Source: Notospermus geniculatus
Lineage: Eukaryota; Nemertea; Pilidiophora; Heteronemertea; Lineidae
Assembly: GCA_002633025.1 (NCBI GenBank)
Contig: NMRB01000202.1
Location: forward strand, 307,775 to 371,774
Reading direction: 5' to 3'
Length of the DNA stretch: 64,000 nt
Of the stretch, positions 11,489-23,300 are shown piece by piece. A program made the translations under genes and the position numbers. The notes beneath the pieces were generated by a model. It worked only from the letters and a program-made list of their open reading frames with translations. It did not search any database and was not told the origin of the DNA. The stretch's first letter is position 1. The number at the start of each line of letters is the position of its first letter.

Positions 11489-11960
11489 TTAAGCCGCGTT
11501 TACACTGCCAAAAATCAAGTGAACTCGGTCCGGACCGAGTTCGGTTCGGCAAAAAAAGTGGCAGTGTAAACCTGCCAAGCGTACCCGGTCTGGACCAGAA
11601 GTGAACCGTACCAAGGCCCCCAGAAGGTGGTGGTCTCGGTCCGGACCGAGTACGGTACCGCGACCAAATGTGCAGTGTAAACGTGACGCACGGCAAACTG
11701 GACCGAGTCCACTTCCCTGGGACGGTATTGAGCATGCGCGCAGTTCGTCCTTGCGTCACTTGGGTTGACTCGCGTGAATACCCGACGTGCATTCTGCGTG
11801 AGTTTCTTACCTCCACTCAATGGAGAGCGGCGCTACAGGTGCATGACGCGGCGACTCATCGCTGCAGTCTAAACGGTACAAATGAAGTGGACCTGGTCCG
11901 GTCCGAGTTCGGTTCACTTCAACTGGACCGAAATGTTTGGCAGTGTAAACGCAGCTTTAG
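11489..11960. mobile_element. Large foldback element with internal CGGTCCGGACCG units
   Basis: The ends TTAAGCCGCGTTTACACTGCC and GGCAGTGTAAACGCAGCTTTA are inverted repeats. Inside are at least three copies of a self-complementary unit around CTCGGTCCGGACCGAG followed by TTCGGTTC (about 11523, 11636, 11892). Long open frames here exist in several frames of both strands, a by-product of GC-rich palindromy and not genes. Confidence 0.7.
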
Positions 11961-12372
11961 GTGAAGACTTCATATGCTACGTAAATCTAGCTGCTGTTCC
12001 AAGGAATTGATTTTTTGTGTTTCCTTCAACTCAGGATGCATGGTCACTGGCCACTTTCTTTTAGAATTGTTGATAATGGCATACGAACCCAAGGAATGGG
12101 ACTTCTGTTGTTAATGTAAACAGACACGAAAAATAAATGTAATATACTGGACTGTACGAATATCGTTCAAGTTCTTCATCAATTTCCATGATCTGTACGA
12201 TAACCTCTACCGGTTAATCCAATAGAAATGGCACAAAAATTAGCCCGCTTGTTTTCTCCTAATCTATGCACATTTCCTTTGGACCATCCTCATGACAAAT
12301 CTGTGTCATCAGTCCTTATCCCTATGTACTGTACACGTCCTCACCTTGAACCTGTCATACTGACCTAAAATC

Positions 12373-12634
12373 TTAAAGCCGCACTGTATTGAATTCAGAA
12401 AGTGCTTACGTCTTTCGACGTTAGTGTACCCGGTAGTGTAAAATGTACTATGCTCTATCTGAATACATTAGAGCGCTGCCTGTTTTTTCGATGCCGTGCC
12501 GAAAACTAAACATTGATTTTTTTAACTGCGTATCGTGCAAGCATTTTGGGGACCTTCACGAGGCTATGAGACCTCTATTTGCAGTCTCCTAACACTTTGA
12601 AAATACCGTAAAATTCAATACAGTGAAGCTTTAA
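12373..12634. mobile_element. Non-autonomous TIR transposon, copy 1
   Basis: About 262 bp bounded by TTAAAGCCGCACTGTATTGAA and TTCAATACAGTGAAGCTTTAA. A second copy lies at 36384-36654, sharing the TIRs and the core words TAGTGTAAAATGTACTA, GCAAGCATTTTGGGGACC and CTAACxxTTTGAAAATA. The TTAA at both ends may be the target duplication. Intergenic, downstream of both CHMP4 and the left IRF. Confidence 0.75.
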
Positions 12635-13571
12635 GACATTTTGATAGAAAAGTGAATCCTAAAAGGCACCAGTCCCTACGAACAGTGAACACAACATTCC
12701 TGTCGAGTTTGATGTCCTCTTGAACTATAACCTAGAACCTATAAAATGATCACTTTTGCAAATTTAGAGGCCTAAATACTGGTTGGTTTTGGTTGGGGGA
12801 AAAAGTCCTCTGGCAAACATTTCTGACGGAAATACGGAAGTATGTTTCAATAACTGCAATGAACTGTTCAATAAGCAACAACAAAATAAGACAGAAGACT
12901 TTCATTGCTGATGGTACATGTATCATATATTACCGTAAGCGGACAAAATATACGACAAACAAGACAGGATATTTTCTGTTTTTATACTACAAATGAAACA
13001 CCATGGTATCACAAATACCACTTCATTACATTTAACAGTGTTTGTCCATCAAAATACATGCATTGAATGCTCGATCATCAACCTAAATAAAATATTATAA
13101 ATGTATAACCAACTGTACAATTATTATTGGTCTTGAACCCATCAACGTGACAAATATACACATATATTATCATCGACACTCAACAGAGACTTGCAAATAT
13201 GTGTACCGGTATTTTATTGTCAGTAGCGCCTACAAGCTCGAAATATATGACAAAATGTACTCTATGTACAATGTATTTTAGAAACTTGGAGGCTAGCACA
13301 AGCCATCCGAAGAAAAATCCTCTCTGTCTTGTTCCTTGGTCCTATGAAGTCAACGATTTCCTCAAAAGGGAGGTACCATCAAGGCTGAAGACTCCACTGA
13401 GGAAATGTTGCCTCATCCTCGCGAACAATTACAAGAAGCAGGTAAATGGTGCCACCTGTCGTGGAGTCCATACCTCCAGCAAAACCCAAACATGGTTATG
13501 ACTCCATGTGATGGTGATGTAGTTGTAATCGTACAGTAAGCACCCACACACCTCTGGCCAGCCTCACTTGC
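12635..13571. other. 3' flank of the left IRF gene, no further gene seen
   Basis: AT-rich non-coding sequence. A minus-strand AATAAA (forward 13213-13218), about 355 nt past the IRF stop codon, is a plausible polyadenylation signal. I see no conserved coding segment. Confidence 0.5.
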
Positions 13572-16500
13572 TCAACCGAGTGTATCTGCCTCCATCTGAA
13601 TGTCAGGATTGTGTTCGTACGACATTTTCTGAAATTCTTCACTCAAATCTTCAATTTCCTCGTCTCTTCTTTTCACTTCTCCGCCTTCTTGTTGTGTCTT
13701 CAGCATGCTTAGGTACTGAAATAAAAACAATGAGACATATTACCGTAACATAACCCACGATCTTCCCATACTGCCCCATCCTCCCAGCACAGAACTCACC
13801 TTGCTCAAGTGATGCCAACACTGCGCATTTATGAGCGTTGCTGATATTAACGTCTTATCAATAGGCTTGGTCAAAGACCACTGCTCCCCGAATGAGAACA
13901 GCACACTGACACTTGGCCGTGGAGCATTCCCACCAACAGCCTGTAGTTCCCTTAGATTCTGCCGAAACTTGTCACTGTCGAATACTTTTATTCTGTGTTT
14001 TCGTGGCAGGGGGACGGGTACTGCAGCATTCATCGCAGGGTCCACATAGAATATTCTGCATCTGAAATAAGAATTGAGAGAAAATTACCCATTTTCCAGG
14101 AAAACTTAGGGCGATACAGAAATTTTAGAAAATGACACACTGTTGTTGGGACAGCAAAAATGTTAGCTGCCAGCGTAGTGCAATCTGTTGTCTAGTGGTC
14201 ACATTAATGACGGTTTAATGATACTTTGCATATGTGACCGGGTCCGTGAAAACCCGGCTGAAATCGCTGGGAGTGACAAAGGCCTTGATCATACCTGCCC
14301 TTTGTTACACAATCGATAAGGCTTTATTTGGTGCTAACAGATCATCGTCTTTTTATTGTGACGACACTCCCTATGTAACCTACTAATCCTGCGGTGTTCA
14401 GCGACTTTGGGTGGGTTTTGCGAGACAGGGTCACATATTTGAACTTACTGGGATAATCTGGTAGCATAGATATTGCCATCATTGTCACAGTAGATATGAA
14501 GTCCATTGCCCATGTATGACAAGAGTTTTTCAGTGTTTTCCAAATTTGTTGCGTTCATCTTCGCCTTGACGTAAAATGCTGGTGACGGAAAACCGACATG
14601 GTTGCTTCCAACGAACTGCAAAGAAAGAAGAGTATTTGTTTGTTTTCAGTACCTGCCTCATGATTACAACCCCTACACAGGTATAATTCTAAGATGGCGA
14701 CAAGCCGAGATAGAGAAATATCACTCAGGTAAGAAATACAGATCTCCCTACCTGATCCGAGAGTGGTGGAAAATTTGAACCCTCTGAACTGTAGTAAATA
14801 CGGCAGCCTTTAGTATTACTGATGTAGTGCTTTCCAACAACATAGTTCCTGTATCGCAGCCACAGACACATGTCGTGATCTGAAAACGGGAGATACAGTA
14901 GGACTTGTACACACAGATTCTTTGGCAAAATTTCATCACTCAATGACATAAAACTCATGTTTTCGCGATGTGAAAATGTAAGTGACACTGTTGGGTGAAC
15001 TGTCACTTAATTTTCCCTGCATTACGACCATGGCCTACCTTCCGGTGGATTCCTAAAACTCAGGTAGGAGACAGAGTCAGGCATCTCAACCACTGCTCCA
15101 GTGTTGTCTGAAAGTCAAATAAAGTGTCCATGGACTAAACAGGTTTGTGACTTCTCTCAGCAGGTAATAGAAGAAAAACGCAAAAAACTACAGTTGGTAG
15201 GGGGCAATGAATCCCTACTTTTTTCCACTCACCTATTTCAATAGAATTTCCCATGGACACATCCATTATAGCATTACCATATTCTTCCAAAGCACCAGAG
15301 GGAATTTGGAAAAGGTCAGTAGTGAGGATATTCTGTAGCCCACCAGAAAGTTGTTCCAAATGGTAGACCGGGACTTCTGTGGCGACCATTGATGAGGGCG
15401 GGGTGCCTGGAAATGATGAAAACAAGCTGAATGAACGGTAAATGGACCCCACAGTATTTACACACATTAGAGGTTATTCCACTGGATTTTTCATTGTCCG
15501 TCAACATCTGATATCGTCAGACAACAAAGTGATCCACTGGACAGTGTAATCCAACTTAGCAGTGACGTCCAAACCTCATGCGCAATAGACGATATCACTC
15601 CAAAAGAGTGCAGCACCTGAGGGTAGCTACAGCATCCTGTACTACATTCCATGACATCTTGACTTGACTTGACATCATGATCGCTGAAACAAGTGGACGT
15701 CACGGCGTTCAGAATGGGGTATGAGACATCGTGATGCTGTAGGCCTAGCTAGCTACCGTCAGGTGCTACGCTCTTTTGGAATGATAGAGTCTATTGAAGT
15801 GCACAGGCTTTATTCACCTTGAATTCCAGATAGGACAGCTGGGATATTTGATGGTAATTTCTGATACTCCTCCTGGGTTAGAAATGCAACCGTATTGTAT
15901 GCATCCTAAGAAAAAAGTGCCTTCATTAATAATGATGATAATAACAACACAAAGCTTTTACCGGTACCGGTATAATAACCCCAGTCTCTTGAGAAACCTT
16001 TCTGGGGAACTCAAGAAGCAGCTTAGTCAGCATTCACTTGACCCTTTCAGACCAGTTGAGACTACAAAATGGCGATTACACCGGGAATTGTATTGGTGAC
16101 CTCTTTAACTCAAGTCAGAGCGCCACCACACAAGGTCCCCAATACACTTACACAGGAGAAAGTCAGTCAATTTGCTTGATCTCACTTTCACAATTCAAAG
16201 TAGAACATATAGTAGTACCGTAGTGATGTAATTACATGTGCTTCATAATTATACTCACAGTGGAGAGTGTCCCAGTCGTAACGACACTTGTTTGTAAGTT
16301 AACAGGCTGACTTGCAGAGGTAACCATAGCTCCAACAACTGGTTGACTATTCACATGGACTGGCATTGCCAGCTCCAGAACTGGCATGCTTCGTTCTAGA
16401 AAATCAAAATAACATAATTATTGCTCCTGCTTTATACACCTCTCTGGGATTTGTCTCCCCTCTGTTGTGGTGTCTCTCCTCCCAACATTGCACCTGACAT

Positions 16501-17547
16501 CACAGCTGCATCTCCTCGCCTGCGTGATGCTGTGGTTGTTACACCAGGGCCATCTCAGCACGGTGAGTTCTGGCTAATCACAGAACTAACAGCAGAACAC
16601 CACTCAAGAAAACGATTTGGAAAAAGATCATTGGTCATATCTTGGAGGAATTATACTGTAGAATTATACAGTATAATTCCTCCAAGGTCGTTTGAATAGT
16701 CAAGAAAGATGCCCACCTCTTTTGGGTAGAAGCTTATACAATCTGACCTCCAGTTTTTGTTTTTCATGCCCAGGTCGTTTTTCAATCTTCACTTCTTCAA
16801 TATCATTGCATCTCTTCAAGGCACATCGAAATCTTGCTTTCCATGCTGGGTAATCTGCCTCTGGCCAGCTGCCATCTGGATTTGGTTTGTAGTGGGCCTT
16901 GTGTATAGCCCATTCCTGTTGAAATGACAAAATCTTTAAAATTCTGCCTCTCCCTGTCTGGACACTTCTGGGCAAAGAGTCTATTTAAAGCGGACTATTC
17001 GCACTGAGTCAAAGATTCCACAGAACATTTACCGGAGCAGCCACCGCAATGCATTTACCAGTTGTTGTTACGAATAAAACGGGTCGTTTTATTATTTTTG
17101 GTTCACTTTGGACAGAAGCGAACAAGCGCTTTAAGGTATCTTAGGAAAGGAAGCATAGCTAATTTACCACAGACAGTCATCTGATGGAGGCCTGTCGGTA
17201 GGTACCGGTATTAGGGGGCTAAAATTAAGGGTGAAGCCCTCGTCCTTCTGTATTAGAAGAGTTATCATTCCAAGAGGGTTTACCCTCGATATCACTGTTA
17301 CTTTCTTACTGACAGGCCCCAAGCCTGTGGTTGAGGTAAAAGAACTAAGAGACGGTATGTTGTCCCCCCTTACCCTATAAATCCACCCGTCCTCCTCCAT
17401 CCATGTTGGATTATTGGCATGGCGCCACAATATCTGGAATGTGCCGCTCTCTTTTTGATACCACTGTATCCCCACAGCCTCGCCAGAATTGAGCTGCTTC
17501 TCCAACCAGTCCCTTAGCAACAGCTTCTTTTCTTTCTGTGATGACAT
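13572..17547 (-). CDS. IRF: Interferon regulatory factor, left paralogue (IRF with DBD and IAD)
   Basis: Transcription factor of the IRF family. Ten exons, minus strand: 17547-17374, 16915-16717, 16395-16259, 15905-15818, 15406-15233, 15107-15039, 14879-14752, 14615-14449, 14061-13800, 13715-13572 (TGA). All junctions are GT-AG with matching phases; 513 residues. The N-terminal DNA-binding domain keeps the five-tryptophan pattern (W14, W29, W41, W49, W60) and the recognition helix AWKARFRCALK (W83, R88, C89). Residues about 125-280 are a Ser/Thr/Val-rich linker without recognisable domains. Residues about 280-466 form an IRF-association domain: LWLRYRNYVVGKHY, GCRIYY, GNGLHIYCDNDGNIYATRLSQ, CRIFYVDP and VSVLFSFGEQW. 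An acidic, Glu-rich tail follows. The IAD places it with the IRF3/4/5/6/8/9-type groups rather than IRF1/2; exact orthology is not resolved. It lies head-to-tail with the second IRF. Confidence 0.93.
14228..14437. mobile_element. Foldback element in left IRF intron 8
   Basis: ATATGTGACCGGGTCCGTGAAA on the left is complementary with mismatches to TTTTGCGAGACAGGGTCACATAT on the right. Inner AATCGCTGGGAGTG pairs with the region of CAGCGACTTTGG. Non-coding. Confidence 0.6.
15594..15788. mobile_element. Foldback element in left IRF intron 4
   Basis: CTCCAAAAGAGTGCAGCACCTG pairs with CAGGTGCTACGCTCTTTTGG, and GTAGCTACAGCATC with GATGCTGTAGGCC. The centre contains the palindromic CTTGACTTGACTTGAC run. 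Non-coding. Confidence 0.55.
16641..16686. repeat. Perfect 20-bp hairpin near a splice donor
   Basis: Arms CTTGGAGGAATTATACTGTA and its exact reverse complement, separated by a 6-nt loop. It lies about 30 nt downstream (minus strand) of the donor of exon 2 of the left IRF gene. Confidence 0.75.
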
Positions 17548-18347
17548 CTTCAGCTCAGCTACTCCCTCCGTCGTCTACTCAGCTGCTCAGGGCCAGATCC
17601 ACAATTTCGGAAAAGAGGTGGCGCACTGTGCTAGAAACATTGAAATCTGCAGTGAAGTTCAATAATTTTGCTCCAAATTTCAGAATTTCACGGTCAATTT
17701 TACAGATTTATTGGCTGGAGGGGGCGTGCGCCGGGTGCGCCCCCTTGGACCCGCACTTGCTACTGTGGAGTGGTGGTGGACATCATATGAAACAGAAAAC
17801 TCAGTTGATTTTACAGCTGGTGCTTGAGCCCCTCCCCTCCCCCCGGCCCGGCACCCATCCACGGCCACACAAAGCCCCCTCAATCTCATCTAGGCCTATC
17901 TGTCTTCCATTCCAGGCATGACGCGATGATATTATTATTATGAATGCTATATTGATCAAGACGGCCATAGCCCTATTGATATTTAAGAATAATAATACAA
18001 TGGACATACCTCTCACATACAATGTAGCCTTCTAATGGATAGGCCTGGTTATGATGGTGAGCTCTCTCCTCTGCAGTAAACAACAAGCAGCAGCAGGCTG
18101 TCAAGTCATTCAGACCACTCGCCGCGATCTTAAAAAATCACGACGATTGTCTTATCTATCTAGATTTTCCAATGAATTCAGGGCAAACGACTGAACTCGG
18201 TAAAAAAACAACTCACTCTTCCAGGGCGGTTTCAGGACTGAGCCTGATTTTGGTTTCACTTTCAGTTCCTGTTTCATTCACGGAAAACCAGGCCACCGGC
18301 CGCTGCTGCCATCTGGAGGGATTAGGTAGACTTTAGGGTGAGAGGTC

Positions 18348-18694
18348 TTATCTGAATGATCTGCTAACCACAAATGAAGTTCGTGGTCCTCAACTTTCAC
18401 CCATAGACAAAGTTAAGAGGGTCCTAGTCAATACATCTGCCGGTACGGCCCAAGCTGTCAACTGTATGTACAAGAAAAGACAAGACATACTTAGCGCATA
18501 GTCAGTCACACAATGTAAATAAGAAACTATACGGCCCACATGTTATTCTCTTCATTAAGTATATTTTATATAATCTTTTATTTTGTACTATGTAATAATT
18601 AGTTTGTCTACTTATATATGATCTTATGACTCTGTAGCCCTAACGGGCATGATAGTAGTCAAATACGTGTAAATTGAATTGAATTGAATTGAAT
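18348..18694 (+). mobile_element. 5'-truncated non-LTR retrotransposon 3' end (candidate)
   Basis: An open frame without start runs to a TAG near 18500 and reads TNEVRGPQLSPIDKVKRVLV then MYKKRQDILSA. It is followed by an AT-rich 3' tail ending in four tandem GAATT repeats (18676-18694). A C-terminal coding scrap plus untranslated tail and short terminal repeats is the usual shape of a truncated LINE. I do not recognise the clade. Intergenic between the two IRF genes. Confidence 0.45.
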
Positions 18695-18696
18695 AG

Positions 18697-18775
18697 TGTA
18701 AATCTTTGCCGTTCCGCTCCCGTGGCGCTCATTCACAACGGACAGGAGCGTCGCGGAAGCGGAGCGGCAAAGACT
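18697..18775. mobile_element. GC-rich foldback adjoining the LINE tail
   Basis: TCTTTGCCGTTCCGCTCCCG pairs with the right arm GCGGAAGCGGAGCGGCAAAGA around a short AT-containing loop. It begins immediately after the GAATT tail, so the two insertions are nested or adjacent. Confidence 0.6.
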
Positions 18776-18957
18776 GCAGTCAGGTGTAAATTTCAAGTTC
18801 CCGCGCTCCCGGTGTAACAGGAATCGAAATCCCCTGGAATCTGTTAGTCTGTTTTATTGATCTACGATAGGATATTGGCTATTTACAATATAGAAACCAT
18901 GACCATTCAATTTTAACGATACGAATACGAATAGCTTTATTGTTCCCGTAAAAAGGA

Positions 18958-19465
18958 GTTAAGAAAATTTGGAACAGGATTTTGTTCCTGAGCGCTGATA
19001 CGCTGGCGCACCGGAACACAAACGCCCCGACGTCGCGTCTTGGAACAGGATTTTTTTGTTCCGTGGCGCCAGTTTTACAGCGCTGTTATTTTTTGGCGCT
19101 CTGGGACAGAATCGCTCGTCGCCCGGCGTTAGGAACATGATTTTCTTGTTCCGTGGCGCCAGTTTTAGAGTGCTATTAACAAGTTTTTGGCGCAATTTTC
19201 ACACACTGATGCTAGCATCATTTCCCAATGTAATAGAATGTATAATGTCCCCCGATATGTGATGTCCGCAATACATTTGCGGATTAAGCGGCACCCTCGC
19301 TGAATTGGACTCTTAAGTAAAAATCTTGTTCCAAGACGCGGCGACGGGCGATTCTGTCCGAGAGCGTCAACAACAAACTGGCGCCACGGAAGAAAATCAT
19401 GTTCCAAGACGAGGCGAGGCGCTGTCCCATCGCAGCGCTAGCTGGTGGCATGGCTTCATCGAAGA
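18958..19465. mobile_element. Complex foldback with GTTCCGTGGCGCCAGTTT units
   Basis: The word GTTCCGTGGCGCCAGTTT occurs twice in direct orientation (about 19058 and 19149) and as AAACTGGCGCCACGG in inverse orientation (about 19376). GGAACATGATTTTCTT faces AAGAAAATCATGTTCC, and GACAGAATCGCTCGTCGCC faces GGCGACGGGCGATTCTGTC. Several open frames arise on both strands. It lies between the two IRF genes, with no gene recognised from 17548 to 20312. Confidence 0.6.
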
Positions 19466-20312
19466 ACATAGTAGTCCGGACGCAAAACCGCGATTTTCTG
19501 AGAAGTGGTACTTTTTGTATAACAGCAATTTTTTGGCATTTTTTATATCTCCAAATGACAGAGATTCAAAATCCGGCGGGTGCCACTCTGGCACCCTTGA
19601 GCGTTTTGAGAAAATCCCGTTTGAATTTTTCGAACTGACTTTATCATTGGACGTCAGCTGACGCAACGACTGAGCTTTGTACAGGAGAATGGAACCCGAT
19701 GTACAGCTAACTTTTAAACGGTGGGATTTACACCCCATAAATGTATTACCAACAGATAGAAACATGGTGCCTCAGAAGCAGACAAGCATGTTTTTAATTG
19801 TTTTCAGTAGTTATGTAATAGCGAAATGGCTTTTTCATGTAAATTAACACAAAATTGGTGAAAATACATAAAAATGCCGTTTCCAATTACGTAACTACGT
19901 AAAAACTACCAAAAACGTGCTTATTTGGTTACGAGGCCCCANAAACCTGGCCCATCGAAAAAGAAACTGGCAAATGGCGGCCCGGGAGTGGCGGTGTACA
20001 AAATTCCATTCTAATTTATTCAGTATTTCGTAAGTACAGTGTAACTTGAAACGAAAAGGAATGGTGATAGGCTACATCACTATTCTGTCCCTGTCCAGGG
20101 CAGGTCTAGGCCTCTACCAGACAGTTGGACAAGCAATTAATCTGAAGTTACTATCCACTGTGACTCCAGTTACCGTTGGTTCAAGTTGATGAAACTCTCA
20201 TGACGCCAGCCTGTCAGCAACGGCGCTGACTCGGAAATGTGGTACAGAATAATCTGAAATCCTTTTCTGAGTACGCGACGGGGGGACATTGGATAGTTCT
20301 CTATTGCGATCT

Positions 20313-23300
20313 TCACTCAACACTCATTTGTTCCATCCCAGTGCTGACGTGCTGCAACGATGACGTATTCTGGTCGTTCCAGCTGGAAGAATTTGACATT
20401 TCCATCTCCTCCTCTCTGGGCCCGAGCGGAGACCACTGAAAATAGATACAAATACAAATATTAAACCTATCTACTCGGATCACAAGTGTTGTATCTGTCA
20501 GTGTTTCTGTGGGTGAACATGTGTCCCCCTTATTTTTTTGGGAAACGCTGGCAAATAGATCGACATGTTTCTCTGTGTGTCCTCTATTGTCAAGTCGCCG
20601 CTTATTCCGTCAGACAATAGGAGGGGAACACTCACAGATGGGGAACATTGGCAGATGTTACACCGGCACTTGACAGCCGAAAGGGTCTTAGGCTAAGAAT
20701 CCATTCACGCGATTTTCTTGCCGCAGACGCTCGAAAGCATTGTTTGTTTCCACCGCGTTGGTCGTGAACAAAGGATGCGACATCGCGCGGCACGAAAATC
20801 GCGTGAATGGATTCTAGGCCTTATTGGCCCTACAGACGTCTGGGCGAATGAACGTACAGCAGGAGGAAACCGAGTGCCTGGACGAAATTGCGCACTGTCA
20901 AGAGAGTCACTCTCTCGACATTGCGCAGATTCGTCTAGAGAGTCGCTCTCTGTCAAGAAGGGCGTAGGCTATTCGAATCCCCGTTCTTTGACTCAGTCTC
21001 GAACGCCGAGAACGCAACCCAACCCAAGTCAGACCAGGAACGTGTTGTTCTCAACCCTCCGCTGTCAGTGGGGATCGAGCGAGAAGAACACGCTCTTTGG
21101 CTTACTCGGGTTGTGTTCTCGGCGTTCGAGACTGCCGTTCAGCTCGATTTGAGTCAGCAACTACATGAACTGGATCAAGAACGGAGGGTTCGAATTCGCC
21201 CGAATAGTTCCGACCGAGGATCGAACCCGCGACACAGCGGAGAGACAGGCGCCTTTCGTGTTTCCACTGCTTGCGCCACTCAATTATCCAAACTTGTGAT
21301 ATATGACATGTCAGGCAGTTCAGCGGTGCTAACGAATATCAGCAAGAGCGAGTTCTTGTGGGGACTCCAAAGATGCGAAAACGTTAGTGCAGAAAGAGGA
21401 ATGAACTTTCAGGTTTGAGACAGCGAAACTAAGAAGCTGAACGCGTATAACAGGCCCTACGGTCGTATGCATATTACATGTATAATTCAACCGAAATTCT
21501 GCGTTGTTCTTGAAAAGACATAACCTAAAGATTGTCCAATTCTCACCTTCATCTTTTGAAATAACAACCTTGCACTGGCAATTGTTACAGACAGGTAACA
21601 CCGTTTCAACGGCTTGGCAGCAAGGTCCCATGTCTCCCCAAATGTGAAAATGACCCTAACGTCTGGCTTCGGCCCTTTTCTTTGCACCCACTGCTCAAAT
21701 GCTTCTCTATACTCTGCGCAATTGAAGACAATACGGTCTTCTTTTCTCGGCAGTTTATCAGGGACGGCCTGTGTTCCCCTTCTGATGGTGTTGGCATAGA
21801 ATATTCGAAGTCTGAAAAGCAACAAGATATGAAAAGTGCGAAACCAATGGAGTCTGACGAAAATGTTCGGCAGTGATCCGCAGAGGGACTCGTGTATTTT
21901 AACGGTGCCGTGTCTCTTCAAATTTTCTGTTGGGCCGCTTCAAAATCACATATAGAAAAGAGAGCACAGCATTCCTGTACTTACTTGCTTATCCGGATAG
22001 CGTGAATGTTATTGGATTCATCAGCATAGATGTATAGACCAGGGCCAACATTCTCTAGCAGTCCCATGTAGACGTCTTCGCCGTCGTGCCCCCGTCCTTG
22101 CGGATCCGGTATCAGCTGAGGAATATCCATTTTATCACTAAGATCCTGAAACAAATGCATCTGAAATAATGCACCATCGCCATCCCTTCGTTATTTCTTC
22201 TTTTTTTCACTCATTTTGTCTTGTCTTTGCCCCATCCTGAGAATCTCACTAGATCATTTACGGACGTACCCCTCCTCAGAAACAAGTACGAGGGGAGAGG
22301 TTGTGAAGGCCCTGGGTGCGAGGATGCATGCTTTGCCCCCCCCCCCCANGCTGAGGAATAGCCATTTTATCACTAAGATCCTGAAACAAATGCATCTGAA
22401 ATAATGCACCATCGCCATCCCTACGATCACTTCGCCTTCGGTACGCTTGTCACATGAGTGACGTGGAAGGTTGCGGCAACGCATATTTTTTGTCTAGTGC
22501 GGGACATTTCTCGGTGCCATGTTGACGAACTGCGGCGGGGATCAATCGGCATTGGCATACCTTATAAAGATCCGGTTCGTTTGGTTTCAAGTTGACGATG
22601 CGGAAACCCTTCTCTGATTTGCTATGATACCTTTTGAGGACCCTCTCCCGATGTTTGACGAGGACGAAAATGTCATAAACTGTAATGGGAAAAAACGAAT
22701 GCAGTGGAACCTCTGCCTGGAGGACGCCTCTCTATTCATGCAGTGGAACCTCTGCCTGGAGGACGCCTCTCTATTCATGTAGTGGAATCTCTGCCTGGAG
22801 GAAGCCTCTCTATTCATGTAGTGGAATCTCTGCCTGGAGGAAGCCTCTCTATTCATGTAGTGGAACCTCTGCCTGGAGGACGCCTCTCTGTTCATGTAGT
22901 GGAACCTCTGCCTGGAGGACGCCTCTCTATTCAGGAGAGCATGTCAGTCCCAAAAGTATGCGTGAGTCCCCAGGAAACACTGAAAAACTGGGATATTGGA
23001 AGATGTTACACTGACCCTTGACGTATAGCAAGACCTGAACTTACCTTCTAGTTTTATTGTACCGTCAGGTTGCTCTGCTTTCTGGAAATCAATCCGAGGA
23101 TAGTGACCAGTGGTCAAGGCACTGGGTAGGGATATCGGGTCGCCCCTCTGCTGCGACGGTTCCACAGTCCGCAGGGGCACTGGAGCATAAGCTATGTTTG
23201 GGTGTGTCTCGGGCGACTGTTCCCAACCATTGTGACCTGACGTCGGTTCGCCTGTGAAAAGAAAGGGTGGATCATCATCATTGGATCATCCGCCATAAAA

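Noticed and set aside
11325-11964. Open frames of 98-163 codons on both strands
   Set aside because: They overlap one GC-rich foldback element with open frames in opposite directions, and no family resemblance was seen.
19326-19765. Open frames of 111-122 codons between the IRF genes
   Set aside because: They lie in a foldback repeat region and overlap each other on both strands. Composition is non-coding and no splice-consistent extension exists.
20718-21418. 144- and 116-codon plus-strand frames
   Set aside because: They cover two foldback elements and a tRNA-like SINE within an IRF intron, opposite to the gene.
22700-22933. Possible CRISPR array
   Set aside because: Units are contiguous with no spacers, the DNA is clearly eukaryotic, and there are no cas-like genes.
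22587-23021. Open frames of 100-109 codons with 13-residue repeats on both strands
   Set aside because: They come from a 39-bp tandem repeat whose length is a multiple of three. The minus frame is not the frame of the adjacent IRF exon, and the array is intronic.
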